Shown piece by piece: positions 1-13,860 of a stretch of 64,000 bases of DNA. Numbering within the stretch: the stretch's first letter is position 1; every line of letters starts with the position of its first letter. The translations under genes and the position numbers were made by a program. A model generated the notes under the pieces. The model was not told the DNA's origin. It was given only the letters and a program-made list of their open reading frames with translations, and did no database searches. The DNA comes from Lutraria lutraria (taxonomy: Eukaryota; Mollusca; Bivalvia; Venerida; Mactridae): positions 33,066,194 to 33,130,193 of the forward strand of contig OZ026846.1 in NCBI GenBank assembly GCA_964023205.1. The letters are read 5' to 3'.

Positions 1-1212
1 TGTGAGTATTGATTTTAAGGCGACAATTTCAACACCGCAAAGCACAAACATTTGCATCACTGAAACTCATGGCTTAGTAAGGCTAAGTATAGAGCCAGCT
101 ATAAAACATGATCAAGCAACAAGTAAGGATATTTTCATTCTTCCAATACCTGAATACTCATGTTTATGATCGATACTAATGGATAAAGAAATATAACTGA
201 AGGTTGAAACAATAACTATAGGACCAGGTAACTCGTAGCTCCAGGTAACATCTAGACAAAAATTAAGCCTATAGCAATCTGATTAAACTATCAATCTAAT
301 AAATTTATGTTCAATAAAATTATAACATAATTATTTACCTGCTTGCAAGATAACAAGCTACATGCGTCTACCAGTAAATAATCTACTACTTTTCATTCTG
401 ACCAACACATCGCAATCATTAGCTTGAAGTAAAATTATAAACAGATCTTTCTAGAAATTCTGGGAAACTAAATTATAATCACTAAGGGCTAGTCAAACTG
501 GCTTACATAAAATTTTAACTAGTTTCACATTAAATCTGTCTACAGTTTCCACATACAATAAGTTCTAGTTGGGAATGTTGATATGTTACTATAGTGAGAT
601 ACCAATTAACTCACTACTAGAACACTGATTTAATGAATATTAAAGGAACCATGCCCAAATAAAAAAAATACAGACTTACATAATGATAAAGCAATTCATG
701 TAATTTTCAACTTAATCAAATTTCATTCTAAGTATAATGTAATTTTAAACAATTAAGACACTGAGGTTTATGAGTTTTTATAATAAATCAGAAACAATCA
801 CATTTGTAACTATGCAGAATTTCAACATTTGGCAGGCTTCCTAAGAGTTACATGTAAGCATGCATCAACTATAAGTCATTCTAGCAGTAATGGTAGACTA
901 AATTGCGAAATGTCACAATAACTAGCAACATAGAAACAGTAACAGGCTGTGAGGCTATAATTATGTCTTTTTGTCTAGATTAATTGGTAGATTTTCTTCC
1001 TGACCATTAAATTTCTACTTGAATGCCAAGACTATCACAAACCCATCTAACTCCATTCCTGATTCCATAATAACATTTATCCATCTATCTAGGAAGACTA
1101 TCACTACACCTTAAACATTTCAATTGTTTAGATAATTAAATAAATGGCAATTGAGAGTAAAGTTTTTACTTAATAAGCATGTATATTGTGCATGTGTTAT
1201 CTTTAGAGTAAA
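1..1212. other. AT-rich stretch without a recognised gene
   Basis: I see no coding exon, RNA gene or repeat boundary that I can defend. Reading frames are short and none resembles a known family. It could be intron or intergenic DNA. Confidence 0.5.
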
Positions 1213-1701
1213 TACTGTATACGTCCTAATATTGGCGCTCGTTTCATTTTGGCGGTCGGCATTGGAAACGCCAATTCTTGACCATGCCAATATAAAACCT
1301 TGTCAATAATAAACACCACCAATGATTTTGCTAATGAAAGGAAACTCCTGCTCTCAAAGAGGTGTTACCAACACTTCTTTGTATTGATATTTGTTCCTTT
1401 AGAAGAAATAGTTAGCTTTAGGGTAACTCTTAGTTGACACAAGGTAAAATTTAAACAATGCATACAATAAAGATTTATTTGTCACACCTTATATAACTTT
1501 AATCAACAGCAAATAGACATACTGGTGTTAATTGGATATAACGGAATGATATCAAGTGTTTTAATTTTGGCAGTTAAGGAGGCAGGACATGGATTTATTT
1601 TGGTGGTTGGCGATGAAACTGCCAAATACAGAACCTGCCAATTCAAGATCATCTTAAAAACGCCAAATTTTGCAACCGCAGAAATAAAGACGTATACAGT
1701 A
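1213..1701. mobile_element. Tc1/mariner-type MITE (TA-flanked)
   Basis: The ends are inverted copies: TACTGTATACGTC at 1213 and GACGTATACAGTA at 1689-1701. The outermost TA on both sides is the target duplication expected of the Tc1/mariner superfamily. The interior repeats short motifs around 'tttggcg' and 'gccaa' on both arms (about 1230-1290 and 1560-1680), so the inverted similarity extends inward in a degraded form. No transposase is encoded, so it is non-autonomous. The family cannot be named from this copy alone. Confidence 0.6.
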
Positions 1702-2618
1702 TCATGTATGCGTGAACATAAGATAGGTGTCTCATAAGCTAACTTGGCTGGCCCTTTCAATAGGACACTATAATGAACAAAACATTTACCCTTTTTTCAT
1801 AAGTGTATATATAATTATTATAAATGTAATATTGATATTACGGTACATAAAAGCTTAATATACACCTTATACAACATTCGATCGCATATAGCAACTACAG
1901 AAGCACTTTTTATGAATAACAAGTGATACTTAAATGTAATTTTTCATTCATTTCTACATGTAAATAATGCAATATGTACAAATTATTTCAACTGCATGCA
2001 TGGTTGGTCACTTATGAGGTTTTTCCTGCAGTGATCATCAATGGCTCCGCCTTCCACTGATCCAAAGAGGTGTGGAAGAAGGTCCACAATGTAAGATTGT
2101 AAGAAATTGTTGAAAATCATCACAGATATTCATCTAACAATCAAAACTACAGATCTCTACATGTAACTTAGCAAGAATGAAAAATACAGTGACACATGTC
2201 AAGTCATTCACACGGTTTGAACGTTCAACAACACGATTTGAAGAATCAGGATCACAGGTAAACACCATCAGCTAACACACTTGTAAAATGAGACGATTAT
2301 AAAACGATATCACACAGAATTAACATCAATCATTACAAGCATAACTTTGTCAGAGACAAGTGTTTAACTACAGTACAAATATGAAAACTCGAACTTTCAT
2401 CAATTGAAGTTTATCTACATTTTTTAAATATTTAACAGTCATTATTAGGAGATATTAATTATGGGTTTCTAAATTAAATGAGATCACAAATATAGTTTTA
2501 TAGCTGAATAAATAAGAACATCTTTAAAATTAGCAGTGTATACTTTAAACATCTGACATATTAATGACAACCAGTCCTGACCAGAATGTCAATGTAGACA
2601 CAGAGGCAAATATAATTA
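1702..2618. other. no gene recognised
   Basis: AT-rich sequence without exons, tRNA-like boxes or repeat boundaries that I can support. Confidence 0.45.
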
Positions 2619-3988
2619 GGCCTAAATTAAAAATATGTTTGTTTGCCCTTTACCGACCCTGAATTTTAGAAGAGGGTCGGTAGGTAGGAAAAATATTTTA
2701 TTTTATTTCTGAATTTGACCTTTACCTAGCATGAAATTCCACTTCTATCTAGAAGCATTATATAGTCATCTTATGTATTCTGCTACCATATAACCACAGG
2801 GATAATATTTGCTGCCCAAACATATGAAAGAAAAATCCCCATTGCCCAAAACCTATGAAATGTTATATGAGATTTCACATGTGAAAACAAGTGTGATAAT
2901 ATCTATAATCAAACAATCAGTTTTTATGATGAATTATAATAATAAAGTTTGTACAGACTGAATTTTCTTTATTATGTCAGATACCATTCCTTTGTCTTCA
3001 TAATATTATAAATATATAGTCTAATTGAAATTTATTTAAGTGAGAACTAAACAAAATATGATTTTTACAAGGGTATAGAATTATCATATTTTTCTACCAG
3101 TTAACGACTCACATGATTAGTATCAAACTGTTTTTGATCTACCTAGGCCGCCAGAGTTTTAATCACAATTAAATTTGTTGCTCAGATTTTGTCCTAGAAA
3201 CAAATCTATACACTCTCATCAACTTGTCAATTATTTTTGAGTAGTGTTATATGGTAGGAAAGGAGACAAATCTCTATCACATAATTAATAGACAGTAACT
3301 ACAGTTTCTTCTGTGTCCTGGCAAATGGAGATTTCATCCTGAATGCATGTCACATGATTAAATATCAAAGATAGGATACACAATTACAACAGATTATCAC
3401 TGAATACCCATTATGATTCTAATGACGACGTATGGTTTGTTATCCGAAAAGTTAGTTATCCGAAATTCGTATACTTCATGAAAATATAAGTGTATTGTAT
3501 AACGATCGTTCTTGAAAAATAACGAGTCTTTGATACTTTGTTGTTCATAATTCTTAATGAAACATTATATTAGATAACATAAGACTCAGTAAGTACTATC
3601 AAAACGTGACTATCCAGCAAGTGAATAACAATTTTCGGAAAATACGACACGGACCGTACGGTATGGTACGAACTTTATTCAATTCCACTGACAATGCAGA
3701 AATGGAGAGCGATTACGTCTGCGTTTTTTTTTTTCCATACTGGTGGAAAGTTACGCGATTTCTTGGAAAATTATGCGAGAATATCGCATAATTAGGGTAA
3801 AAACTTATCGCTGTAAGCATTTATTATATACTTTACCAATGATCGGGAAGAGGAAACAGCGAAACGCAACTCAAAAGTGCAAATAAAAAAAAAAGTTCTC
3901 CAAGATTTTGCAATAAATTTTTTTGGGTCGGCGGGATTTTTTCGGGTCGGTCGGTAAAGGGCAAACAAACTTAATTTTAATTTGGGCC
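2619..3988. mobile_element. PIF/Harbinger-like non-autonomous DNA transposon
   Basis: A terminal inverted repeat begins GGCCTAAATTAAAA at 2619 and is matched by the reverse complement of the segment ending at 3988. It runs inward for about 45 bp through a block containing GTTTGTTTGCCCTTTACCGA. The element is flanked by TTA on both sides (2616-2618 and 3989-3991). A GGC..GCC terminus with a TTA duplication is typical of PIF/Harbinger. No transposase or Myb-like reading frame is visible. Interior sequence at about 3110-3720 is homologous to 24370-25060, inside an element with quite different ends. Confidence 0.6.
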
Positions 3989-3991
3989 TTA

Positions 3992-6139
3992 TGAATGTAT
4001 ACAGTGTAATGCAGACCTGTAGACATTTAAGTTTTTTAGTATTAATTATCAGTACTGTATCATTCATTGAATTTGATGCTGAACTTTATCAGTGAACAGG
4101 TTTCCACATTTAAACAGGTTGACATCTCATTTCTACAGTATCAATTTGTCATTCATACAGTCATTTGAATCAAATTCAAATTAATACTGCTATATAATAG
4201 TATCACATTTTAATGCATTTTATCTCTTAAAACACTTTTTTTATATTTCTGCAAATGATAGATGGTCCGCACATTGGTTGGAGTTTAGTACAGTCGCAGG
4301 AAATTCCCGCATGATTTCGTATCTCGCATTTGATAGGCCGATTCGCATTTTTTTGTATACAAGGTAAAAATCAATATGGCTGTCAGTGTGTCAAAGAATG
4401 CAAGCAGGTGACATATTTTTCTATTTTTTGAGTATTTTCATGTTTTTTGACCCGAAGGATTGTTTATATGAATTAAATGGTTTAATGAATACATACTAGC
4501 ACTGTCGTGAATTATAATCTTAGTAAAGAGTTAGACTCGCGGTATTGTCAATACATTGACTGTCACATTCATTGTCTGTTTCGCTTAAATACAAAAATTT
4601 GAAGAACAATAAAAGACACATAACTTGGGATTATAATTCATATTGTCATTCAGCATAATTTACATTAATTTTTACAAACAATTGTTATGAAATGACCAGA
4701 TCTATAGGTTACAGAATGGTTAGGTAACTAATTAAATTATTAATTAGTTCCGGCTTCCTAAACTTTAAAAGCCGCTCATTTAATATGTTTTGCCTTTCAT
4801 GCGGCATTAACCAGATACGCTGAAGACCTTAAACTACTAAATTATCAGATCACCAAAACGTGTTTAAATAAGTAAAAAATACTGTAACCTGGCATGGCCA
4901 TCAGGAGACTCAAGAGTACTGTAAAACTAAAACGAGTCAGACAAAAAAAACAACAGCGTAAATATAATTATATAGCCAAAACAACATTACACCCTAAAAC
5001 CACTAAGTGATTACACGGCATTCCATAAGACAACTGACAACACATGAGATGACCATGCTACACAGAGAATTTAATTAATCTTTAATTTAGTCTTTTTACT
5101 TTTAGATCTTTAGCTGTTTAGCATCGAGATAATCCACTTTCTTAAAAACTTGAACAACATAATTATGACTGCAGTGATCAGCACCATTACGTGTTAAACC
5201 TGTAAGCAAGTAAATAAACAGAACACATCTTACCTTAGAAGTTAATGAGTTTCGCTTATTCGAATATCTTTGGGCGTGTAAATTTTAGTTTTTTCACATA
5301 TAATGAATCGCCACCTACAAACAAAATATAGGTAAGAACCATAACTCTTCAAAGATGAAAGCGCGCACACACACAGTAGTGAGGTATGTACGCGTGAATA
5401 AATCCTGAAGAGTCATTGTACTGGCTAAAACTGGTCGGCAATGGTTGTTTCCCTTAAATGTGTGACAAACTTTGAACATTCGCAGGTTCTTTGTCATGGA
5501 CTTAATTATGCACATGCTTATATGTTTGTGTTCAAGTATATTGAGCTACATTTTTTGGCTAGTATACAGTATTGGTCCCAGATTATTTCATTGAATTATC
5601 TACCCAATTATCTTGACGCGGAACTGACTATAACCGTAATCAAACGTAATAATTTTCTATGAGACGAAAAAACTCAAGTTACGACATTCAAGTGACTTTA
5701 AAATGCAATGGAGACCCAAGTAGATGCAATTCTTCTAAATTTTATCAAGGCCGCACAAGTACTAGTATCTCCACCAGAAAATCAAATAATACGGTATCAC
5801 TGATCGAGTCGGTAAAGACATAACATTAGCGATATATCGCTATTGACCGACATGCAAGGATAACTAACAACAGAAAAACAAAGCATGTAAAGCACACATA
5901 CAAAATAACAATAAAAACACACAACAATAATCAAAGTACTGAAAGTACTGTCGGAATTTGATTTTTTTCATATGAGACAAGTCATTGCCATGGTGTTGCT
6001 GGCAACACAACAATAACTGTTAGGAGAAATCCTAAATTAGGAACTGTACAGTTGATGGATATTCATGCTTAGGAATTAACATACACCATCTCAATATTGC
6101 CATCTATTTATGTACATATTCTGATATTCATGTGCTAAA
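3992..6139. other. no gene recognised
   Basis: About 2.1 kb without a supportable exon. Several reading frames of 60-90 codons exist, but none has family similarity or a coding-like context. Confidence 0.45.
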
Positions 6140-6142
6140 TTC

Positions 6143-6351
6143 CATCAACCTAGCATATGATGATGGTTATCTAAGTTATCAGATGTTTCGAGTTTTTTAT
6201 GTAGCCCATTTATATCCAGCCTATATTTTTCCGAATCCATCGGTACCAAAATAAGCATTGTTGCTGTCGTATTTACTGATTTAATACATACCGAAAAGCT
6301 GTTCAAAACGCTCCATTTTAATAATATATCTTGATTATGACCACATAACAC
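6143..6351. repeat. dispersed repeat sharing a conserved block with 36633-36715
   Basis: A block of about 45 bp containing CCGAATCCATCGGTACC (near 6230) recurs near 36660 with only a few changes, and weaker similarity continues on its left side. On the minus strand both copies read TATMLILVPMDSE. The second copy lies inside an inverted-repeat element at 36568-36778, so shared transposon sequence is likelier than a shared exon. The full borders are unknown. Confidence 0.45.
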
Positions 6352-8213
6352 ACTACAGTGTTAGAAACGAATTAAAATCGACCTTCATAATTCTTTTAGT
6401 GATAATTTGGTTTTGAAGACTTTTTCGATTTTCCATGTTTTTAGTTCCAAACTCGGAACAAAACTGACATAAAACCACTATCGATTGATTAATCGTAGTT
6501 TAAGATTTTTTTCAGAAAATATATGTAATTGGTATGTGAATTATATTCAGACGTTGGACTATATGACAGGTTTTGAAGTGAAAGTAAAAGTTTATTGTAA
6601 AAAAATACAGCTATTCGGAGCGAGCCGTTTTACGGCGATATTTGCCGATCTCCTACGGAATATACCGACATCGCATGATTTCATCAGTTCCATTACGATC
6701 CTTCTGTCTTAACATCAAAATACCCTTCACACACTTTGAACCAACATAATAATTGCGAACTTCACAATAACTGTTATTTCTTCGCAAATGTATGTGTACT
6801 GCCGTTCTGTTCTCTGCACTTCGACGGGAAAACCCCACATTCTATTCTTAGAATTTATCCAACTATATATAGCTCTAGCCGATAGTATCGATCGATACGC
6901 ATTGTAGATATAAACCTTAACACTGATTTACATATCATGTCAAAAAGTCACATATAAGACATACATCAATAGTAGATTAATGTAATTACATGCATACTTC
7001 TTTAGAGAAATTACTGACCTACTGAACGAAAGCCGAATGTAGAACTATTTTATGCTAAACTAGTTGGTTTCCGTCCCCAATCTTACAGCACACAATAGAG
7101 TGAAAGTGGGAACGGGAACCATGGCAGTTATAGAGCTCACGGCATTTTTGTAAGTCGACGATAGCAAAGGAATTATCAAATTCCAAAAACTACAAGTTAA
7201 ATGTTTGTACGGCGCAAAATCGCATCCGGCAATTCAATACTAGAATTCAGATCAAACGAATTTGTTATTTTGACTTAACTGATCCCGAAACTAAAGTGAT
7301 CATTTACTCCATCAAAAATACAAGCCGTTGATGTTTCATGAATCTCATGAATCTGGTCATATGGTTCTACAGTTCACGAGGTACTCTATATGTAGTCCCT
7401 GTTTCCACCCTAAAATTAAAATCAGGGGAAACTATCACCTCGATGTATCAGACGTTGCAATATCTGCTGGAATGCATATACAATATTTAAATAAAGTCTC
7501 CAAAAATAATATACTCCGTTGTCTGAGGGTACGTTGTCGTAAAAACCTGGTATAACGGTCCCAAACATAGATTTTCAACTGCAAAGTGACCATCTATATC
7601 GAACCATAAAGTGACCGTCTATGTCGAACCAATTAAGTCATCATTTCTCACCTGATCGGCCATTTTTTGTATTGAGCTCCGAAATCGATATTTAATTAAC
7701 GACAATTGCGTAAACAAGTCAGTGTCCACGCTCGCGATTATAAAATTAGTCTGTGTGAATATGTTTATAATGTTTTGTTTATTTGCGACATGTTGCTAAA
7801 ATAAATACATCGAAACGTATAAATATCGTGTTCCGTATCTTATAACACGATTAAATGATTATTACAACACACCGATAATAAACACAGCGAATTTCTCTAA
7901 TAATTTATACATCGAAGTTCATTTAGATCGAACAATTTTCCCTAATTCCTTTGATATAAAGAGTTTCGGCTGCATTTATTGACAGATGGGCAGATATCGA
8001 GCTCGCTCCATTCTTAGACTATAAATAGCGACTGCGTCATCAAGCTAACACTAGTTGGTGTGAGTAACACGTGACCTCGCTCTATTTCTGTTTTGTTTAT
8101 ATCACGTGATGACCATTGCGGATATTTCGGAATATTTCGGGCACTGTCACTAATCTGCTTCGCGCAAGAAGTTGCGATTTTGCATTGCCACTTAAAAATA
8201 AGCATTCCAGAGA
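6352..8213. other. no gene recognised; one small tandem repeat
   Basis: No exon is recognised. Near 7578-7632 a block of roughly 36 bp (core AAAGTGACC, then TCTAT, then TCGAACCA) occurs twice in tandem with a few differences. Otherwise the sequence is unremarkable. Confidence 0.4.
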
Positions 8214-8238
8214 GTACGGCGGCCGAAGGCCGCCGTAC
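8214..8238. repeat. perfect GC-rich hairpin with GAA triloop
   Basis: Two 11-bp arms (GTACGGCGGCC and its complement) enclose a GAA loop in otherwise AT-rich DNA. The same layout, with a three-purine loop, marks the 5' end of the hairpin-ended elements elsewhere in the window. No tandem core follows here, so this may be a solo terminus. Confidence 0.6.
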
Positions 8239-8249
8239 AATAATAAAAC

Positions 8250-8312
8250 GTTATAGGTAGACGAATTACAAGAAGCATAATGGTTTGTTTTTTGTATGAA
8301 GTTTTTTTTTCA
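8250..8312 (+). repeat. dispersed ~60-bp repeat (copy 1)
   Basis: It matches 20988-21047 around TTATAGGTAGACGAATTACA and continues to a TTTTTTGTATGAAGTT end. Copy 1 follows a terminal hairpin (8214-8238), while copy 2 directly precedes the hairpin of an element at 21048. Function unknown. Confidence 0.5.
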
Positions 8313-9089
8313 TAAAGGATATTGACTGTATATTCTATTCAATCCTCCATTGTGGAGAGTATAACATATTTACATGATATGAGTAATACACATATATTGA
8401 CAATCATGAGTATTTGACAAATGAATAAATTCATGTATATAGTTCACAAGCACATGGTTATATCATACCCTACATCAATCAATTAGAATAAACCCTAAAT
8501 GTTAACAGATTCACCATAATCTGCTATGATACAACCACAATGAACTTCAAATAGCATTTCAGATATTATGCCACGCAACAACGTATCTAGGTCAACATCA
8601 CAGAGCAATACCTGCATGATTCACTTACCTATCAACTATTAATAGATTCAGTCATCACCATTAGCCAATCAAATGACCAGGATTACCCAAACTAGTATTA
8701 TACACTATAGTATACTATATACCCACAAACAACTAGAATAAACTTGTACCCATGACTAAAGTTCGTCTAGACTATTATCTACCAAAATCAGATTTTAGAA
8801 GAACTGATCAGCAACTATCTCACAGGGCATGGACATATAGTATTACAATTGAAGTGGCCGTTAAAAACTTCCTTTAGGATAGGACCCAACAAGAAGATCT
8901 TCTCCCACAGCACCAGTAACATCGGGAGTCTATACTGTATAAGGCACATTACTCTTCCTGGTACAATGTATACATTAATTATCGACATGTCAGGAAAATT
9001 AAGTCGTACCTAAAAATCGCCGTGTTGCAGCTTGATTATTTGCAGCTGGTCGTATGTAGTTTAATCCGTACAATTTAGGATATAGATAT

Positions 9090-9900
9090 TCTTCAAGAAG
9101 ACATACGGAGCCTTGAAAAGTTGGAACACGACTTGCAGGTAGAGTTTAACCCAACAAAAGTGAGACAAACACACCACGAGCAAGGAATTAAAATCCTATG
9201 TATACGACCTACTATGGAGACCCATAGCCATCATCTTACCAATGCTCCATCCATGTTGGAACAATTTAATCTTAGGGTTACCATACATGAAGAACTATAT
9301 TTCATGTTAATTGATGCAGTCTAATAAAAAAACAATTCCCTTGCTTTCTTGAGGAGAAATATTACCTGTCGCCAACCTGATGTGAATTAAGACACAACGT
9401 TACAGGACAAGGGGTGCATACTCCAGTTTTAATTATGATGTACGCATCCCTTGTCTGGAACCTTTATACAACATAGACAAGTCGGAAACCGTTTAACGTA
9501 AAACAGCTCACTTTCAGAACATCAAGCAACTCAAGCTAGTCAGCAGATAACCACCCTAAGATGACAAGCCCTTCAACAAAGACGATCCTATGATGTACAG
9601 AATTATACACAACATGATTGACTTCTATGCTTATCAGTTCGAGATTGCACCCAACAACCATCTCTCTTCAACGAAATATGTGTACAACATTATTCCATAC
9701 TGACCTGCATGAAAACTTCTTCCCAGTCACTGTTCGTCTCTTGAACCAACTGTATATACTGCCATTGACAGTCACGTCGGTCCGGACGCTTGACACCCTC
9801 AAGAAGTGCTGTAATAAATATTTTAACAAGTGTCAGGTCATAAAATACAACCGACAACTCAGAAGTGTCTCGGCCTATTGGGCTAGTTATCGAACTTTTC
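9090..9900 (+). pseudogene. decayed CR1/Jockey-like LINE reverse transcriptase C-terminal part
   Basis: Near 9092-9160 the plus strand reads LQEDIRSLEKLEHDLQVEFN, resembling the segment after the palm domain of CR1/Jockey-type reverse transcriptases (pattern DL..L..W...W.M.FNP.KC). A second piece near 9450 reads YASLVWNLYT, and a third at about 9592-9800 reads MMYRIIHNMIDFYAYQFE. That third piece matches the conserved C-terminal region of these LINEs (MMYRI.N.L...P). The pieces lie in different frames, separated by stops and frameshifts, so the copy is dead. The 5' half, including the YADD active site, is not visible. Assignment to a clade is approximate. Confidence 0.6.
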
Positions 9901-9924
9901 CATTAAGTTTGGTGAGGATCTGAA

Positions 9925-11936
9925 TAAAACTCTTCTTTGAATAAGAGAGCGGACACCATTGTGGACGCCGCCCGCCCGCCGTGGGTGTTACACCCAGCAT
10001 TTTTTAAAATTGAATTTGAACATATAAATTTGTAAACCATTTGAATCGACTGTAAACTATTTAGTTCCCACTCCCTAACTGGAGAACAATTGGCCCTACA
10101 ACATGTCATGGGCAAAGAAGTCCTCATATGTGTGTATTGAAGTCCTTGCCATGGGTAAAGATGCAGCATCCAAATGGCTTGTCAGGTGGTACAATAACAA
10201 AATGCATTCATTTGCTAACGTCCTGTCAGGACTCGGTGGGTGTAGTGCAATCGTTGCCCTAGTGTGATGGGGTATAAATAGAGTAGATGTGATGGATTGA
10301 AGAAGCTTTTGTAATTGTGCTACGGTCTCTTTAATTGTTTCATTGTAACGTTAGATCTACTTTTTCAGAGTCCTCTGCGTCTGAGCATAGTATAGTTGTG
10401 TCCAATTGTTCCGTCAGTTCAGCACCATCTGGTTGAGAAACTTTGTACATCCCGGATTCCGCTTGTTTTAGGAACAATTGGCAATGGGCAGACTTAGTCG
10501 GTGTGTTCACTTTAAGAAATTTCCATATTGGTCTGTCACTTGTTACATTATTTGTAGGTATTAATTTTTCCAGTTTCCGTGATCGTTGTCATGTCGTCGA
10601 TGTTGTAGATAACGTAATGGTCCTTCATTTTAAGTTGCATTGTGATATTTAGTTGTACCTCTATCACCTGCTTCCCTCATGAACGTAACGCTCTATATGC
10701 TGGAGTTTGCACAGTGTCATTGCGCTTCTAAAATGCTGGAAAATGGTGACCGGCAGTACATACACACCGCGTGGTTTGTATCCTGAAATTGATTTTGACT
10801 TCGGTGAGCAACGTACACATGAAGAGTGACCTTCGTTTAGCACCATACACACACTCTGTGAGAAACAAACACAGTCGTAGTATGTAAAAAAACCCGTTCA
10901 TATGTGCTTATTACACCTACAGAACATTTCTAATGAAGACACAAAGATTGAATAAGTAAATCTTATCCAGTAAGTATAAGAAATGATACTCACGAAAAAT
11001 ATTTTAATGAAAAATCTACCAAAACAAGACTGTCTACGAACATCCCTAACTTTTGAGCTTAATTCATACGTAATTGGTACTCAATTAACTGCATACAACT
11101 GTTTCATAGTATTAAACGTTTCTACTCACCATGTTTCGTGCTTGGAATATGATATTCCAGCAAAATACAATGTCACTAACTACGAGAAACGTCGTCCTTA
11201 GCTTTTCAACCACGTTATGTGTACATAACATGTGTCGTTTGTCGTTGCATAACATACACATGTTTTCGATGCGAACCGCCTCTCGTGATACGTCGTTGGC
11301 ACCCAGTGCTTCTGCTGCTAGTACATCTGGACTGTCAGCCAAAAAGAAATTAAAAGTAAACGCTTACCATCAATCTGAATAAGCTGTCCTGCCCTGTCCT
11401 GCCCAGTTAGAGTACTGAGAAGGCATGATACTTTTCTGTGTCCTTCTTGCTCCAATGAACAGTAAATGAAAAAATAAACACTTGCATTGGACTGTTTTGT
11501 GTTTTTTTAATAACAAAATATTGATAACTTGATGTTTAAAGTTGACATCCGTCGATTTACCGGAGGAAACACTCTCACACCGCTGTAAAAATAAAAAACC
11601 AGGATATGTACTGCTTTATATAGAATCACAGAACACGGATGGTGAATATATGAAATAGGAAAAAAATATTATCGGGACTAGTTTCCTAGAGCTTTCCAAT
11701 TAACTAAACAATATTTGGAACCTGTCACCCACAGAGTATAATTTTCAGGTCTTTGATCCTCATTTCACGGCTTTATTGCCGGGGAATACATACCCAATGG
11801 TTCCCTTTCACTCCCCGTTTTGAAATGCACGTGTTTTCCTTAGAATTGATATACTGGACCGGGAATCAACTATCCCGCGCATTTGTACAAAACGCGACTT
11901 CACATCCTTAGACATGCAATGGGTCAATTTTGTACT
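9925..11936. other. no gene recognised
   Basis: No family-like exon is visible. A reading frame at 11131-11382 (plus) ends near a possible GTAAAC donor, but its protein is unrecognised and the opposite strand is also open. A TATAAATA motif at 10273-10280 has no supported gene downstream. Confidence 0.4.
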
Positions 11937-11937
11937 C

Positions 11938-12140
11938 CGATGACGTCAGAATTTGAGCCTGCCTGAAGAACCAGTGAATATCCGGACATGGAACGGATTC
12001 TGTGTATAGGAGTGATCACAGACGCTTGTTTAGAAAAAATTACCCCACCCACCACGTTCGCTCTTATGACTGCCAATATACATACAACTACTAGAAGATA
12101 ACAAGCTCTAAACGAAAGCAGAACATATTTTTTTTTTTCA
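11938..12140 (+). repeat. left arm of a large inverted repeat
   Basis: This segment returns in reverse complement in two pieces: 16676-16786 (blocks around AACAAGCTCTAAACGAAAGC) and 17065-17200 (blocks around AACCAGTGAATATCCGGAC). It also shares 'TGTTTAGAAAAA..ACCCC.CCCACCACG' with 14722-14760 in direct orientation. The arms are about 4.6-5 kb apart, which fits the two ends of a composite inverted-repeat element. No transposase is recognised between them. Confidence 0.6.
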
Positions 12141-13378
12141 AACAAATATTGCACTTGCGTCATAATTTCTGGCTTCTATGCACAATTACATCTTTTTTAA
12201 TTCTATCGACGCCGCTCTCACAGTCAAACTTGCAAATACAAGTGTAAATTCCGACGATTTCCAATTACTTAGTATCGGGGGCTGCTGCGATCGAGAAAAT
12301 GCTATTTTTAGACATTTTAAAGCGTTTCCGCCTGACCTACAGTCACGTATATGGTCAATATCCACACAGAGTTGTCGTTCCTGTGCAATATACACATACA
12401 TCAGTTTGGTACCCAAATCGAATTTTAGTTTCGGACAGTCTTTTGTGCAATATGTGGAATTCGAAGCATTGTGCGTCTTGGTTAGTATTTTATAAAATTC
12501 TTTAGTTACTTATTTAATTTAAATACCTATAAATATTAATTACGAGTTATATTAGTAATAAAATTAAACAGGTTGGTGTCATATACACATTGTTTTGTTC
12601 ATATGTTATTTAAAGAAAAAAATTACATTTTAATCGAGAAGTTGTGTTTTACCATAAATTAATTTTACTTAGTTAGGGGGATATGTTAATAATTAAGGTT
12701 CCACTACAAATTCTGTCATCGCTGGTGTAACTATCATCTTTTATTGACATTTATTGCAATTAATTTTATTTTTGCAGTTATTACCTTTCATATTATGTTC
12801 TTTTTGTTTCTCTATTATTGCTTAACGATTTGGACTACCGGTTTAAATAGATTATCTTAACAGTATATGCATCAAAAAATATATTTTTTACATTTCAATT
12901 ATTACTTGTTATTTAAAAGAGTCTATGAACATTTGTTAAAGTGTCTGGACAAATTTACTGTTATATAGTATTAGTGTGTGTGACAGTGAGTCATATGTGG
13001 AATTTATGAATTAGTGTTGTATTATTCAATGTAACATTGTCTGATTCGTGTTTAGAGTGGAGAAACTGGGCGTCCCAGGCAGTTCAGAGTATCTTGTGGT
13101 GTCTGTGATATGTGGCAATACAGATCACGCAAAACTGGTGATTAAGTGTTTTTTTTATTTCGGTTTATATATTATTATATATAATGTCTATATTTACTAC
13201 TTATTCTTGATACTAAATATAATGGCTCACTTTATAGCCATATATAAAATATGTATACATTGTACTTATGATTTAAAACTCGTACAAATAAATATGCACA
13301 CAATATTTCTTCATATATATATATAGAAAAATTGCGTTAAATACACAAATTTTCATTTCGTTTCATCATTACTACTGT

Positions 13379-13860
13379 CAAGGACTTATATACATACATG
13401 GATTCGCAACTGCTAAAAATAGCTCAAACGATATCGTTCGGCGATCACACAATGTATTGCTATATACTCGGCAATGTCCGACAGCTGTTTACGAATTTGA
13501 TTATACTAAAAAAAAACTGGAAATTGTTAAAGGATGCAACAAATTCCTTAAGGATATTGAGATACATTTATAATCCACAAAGTCTAAGTATAAGCATTGA
13601 AAAGGGCATCAGTCGAACATTTTAAATTCCAAAATGGCGGACATCTATTATAATCATTTCGTCTCCGAGATTAAACATTCGGAATACCACGGATATTTTC
13701 GCTGTTATTATCATTCGGATTATCACGGATATTTTCGTATTTTCGCTTTTGTAAACAATAGCTTGTATTCCCGTTGATTCACGTCTTATTATCGCGGGAT
13801 TTGATTACTTTAAACTGTTAATACGGAAGTTGCGAATCCATGTATGTATATAAGTCCTTG
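13379..13860. mobile_element. MITE with 33-bp perfect inverted repeats, CAAGGACTT family
   Basis: The termini CAAGGACTTATATACATACA at 13379 and its reverse complement ending at 13860 form a perfect 33-bp inverted repeat. The flanks CTACTGT (13372-13378) and CTATTGT (13861-13867) look like a 7-bp target duplication with one change. The 482-bp interior encodes nothing recognisable and holds two copies of a motif containing CACGGATATTTTCG. A 34-bp relative consisting only of the two ends sits at 62812-62845 with a perfect 7-bp duplication. Confidence 0.75.

Noticed and set aside
10273..10280. TATAAATA promoter
   Set aside because: No supported gene or transcript start follows; the motif is common in AT-rich DNA.
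11131..11382. Small coding exon (84 codons) on the plus strand
   Set aside because: The protein is unrecognised, the opposite strand is also open, and repetitive CATAAC words suggest non-coding DNA.
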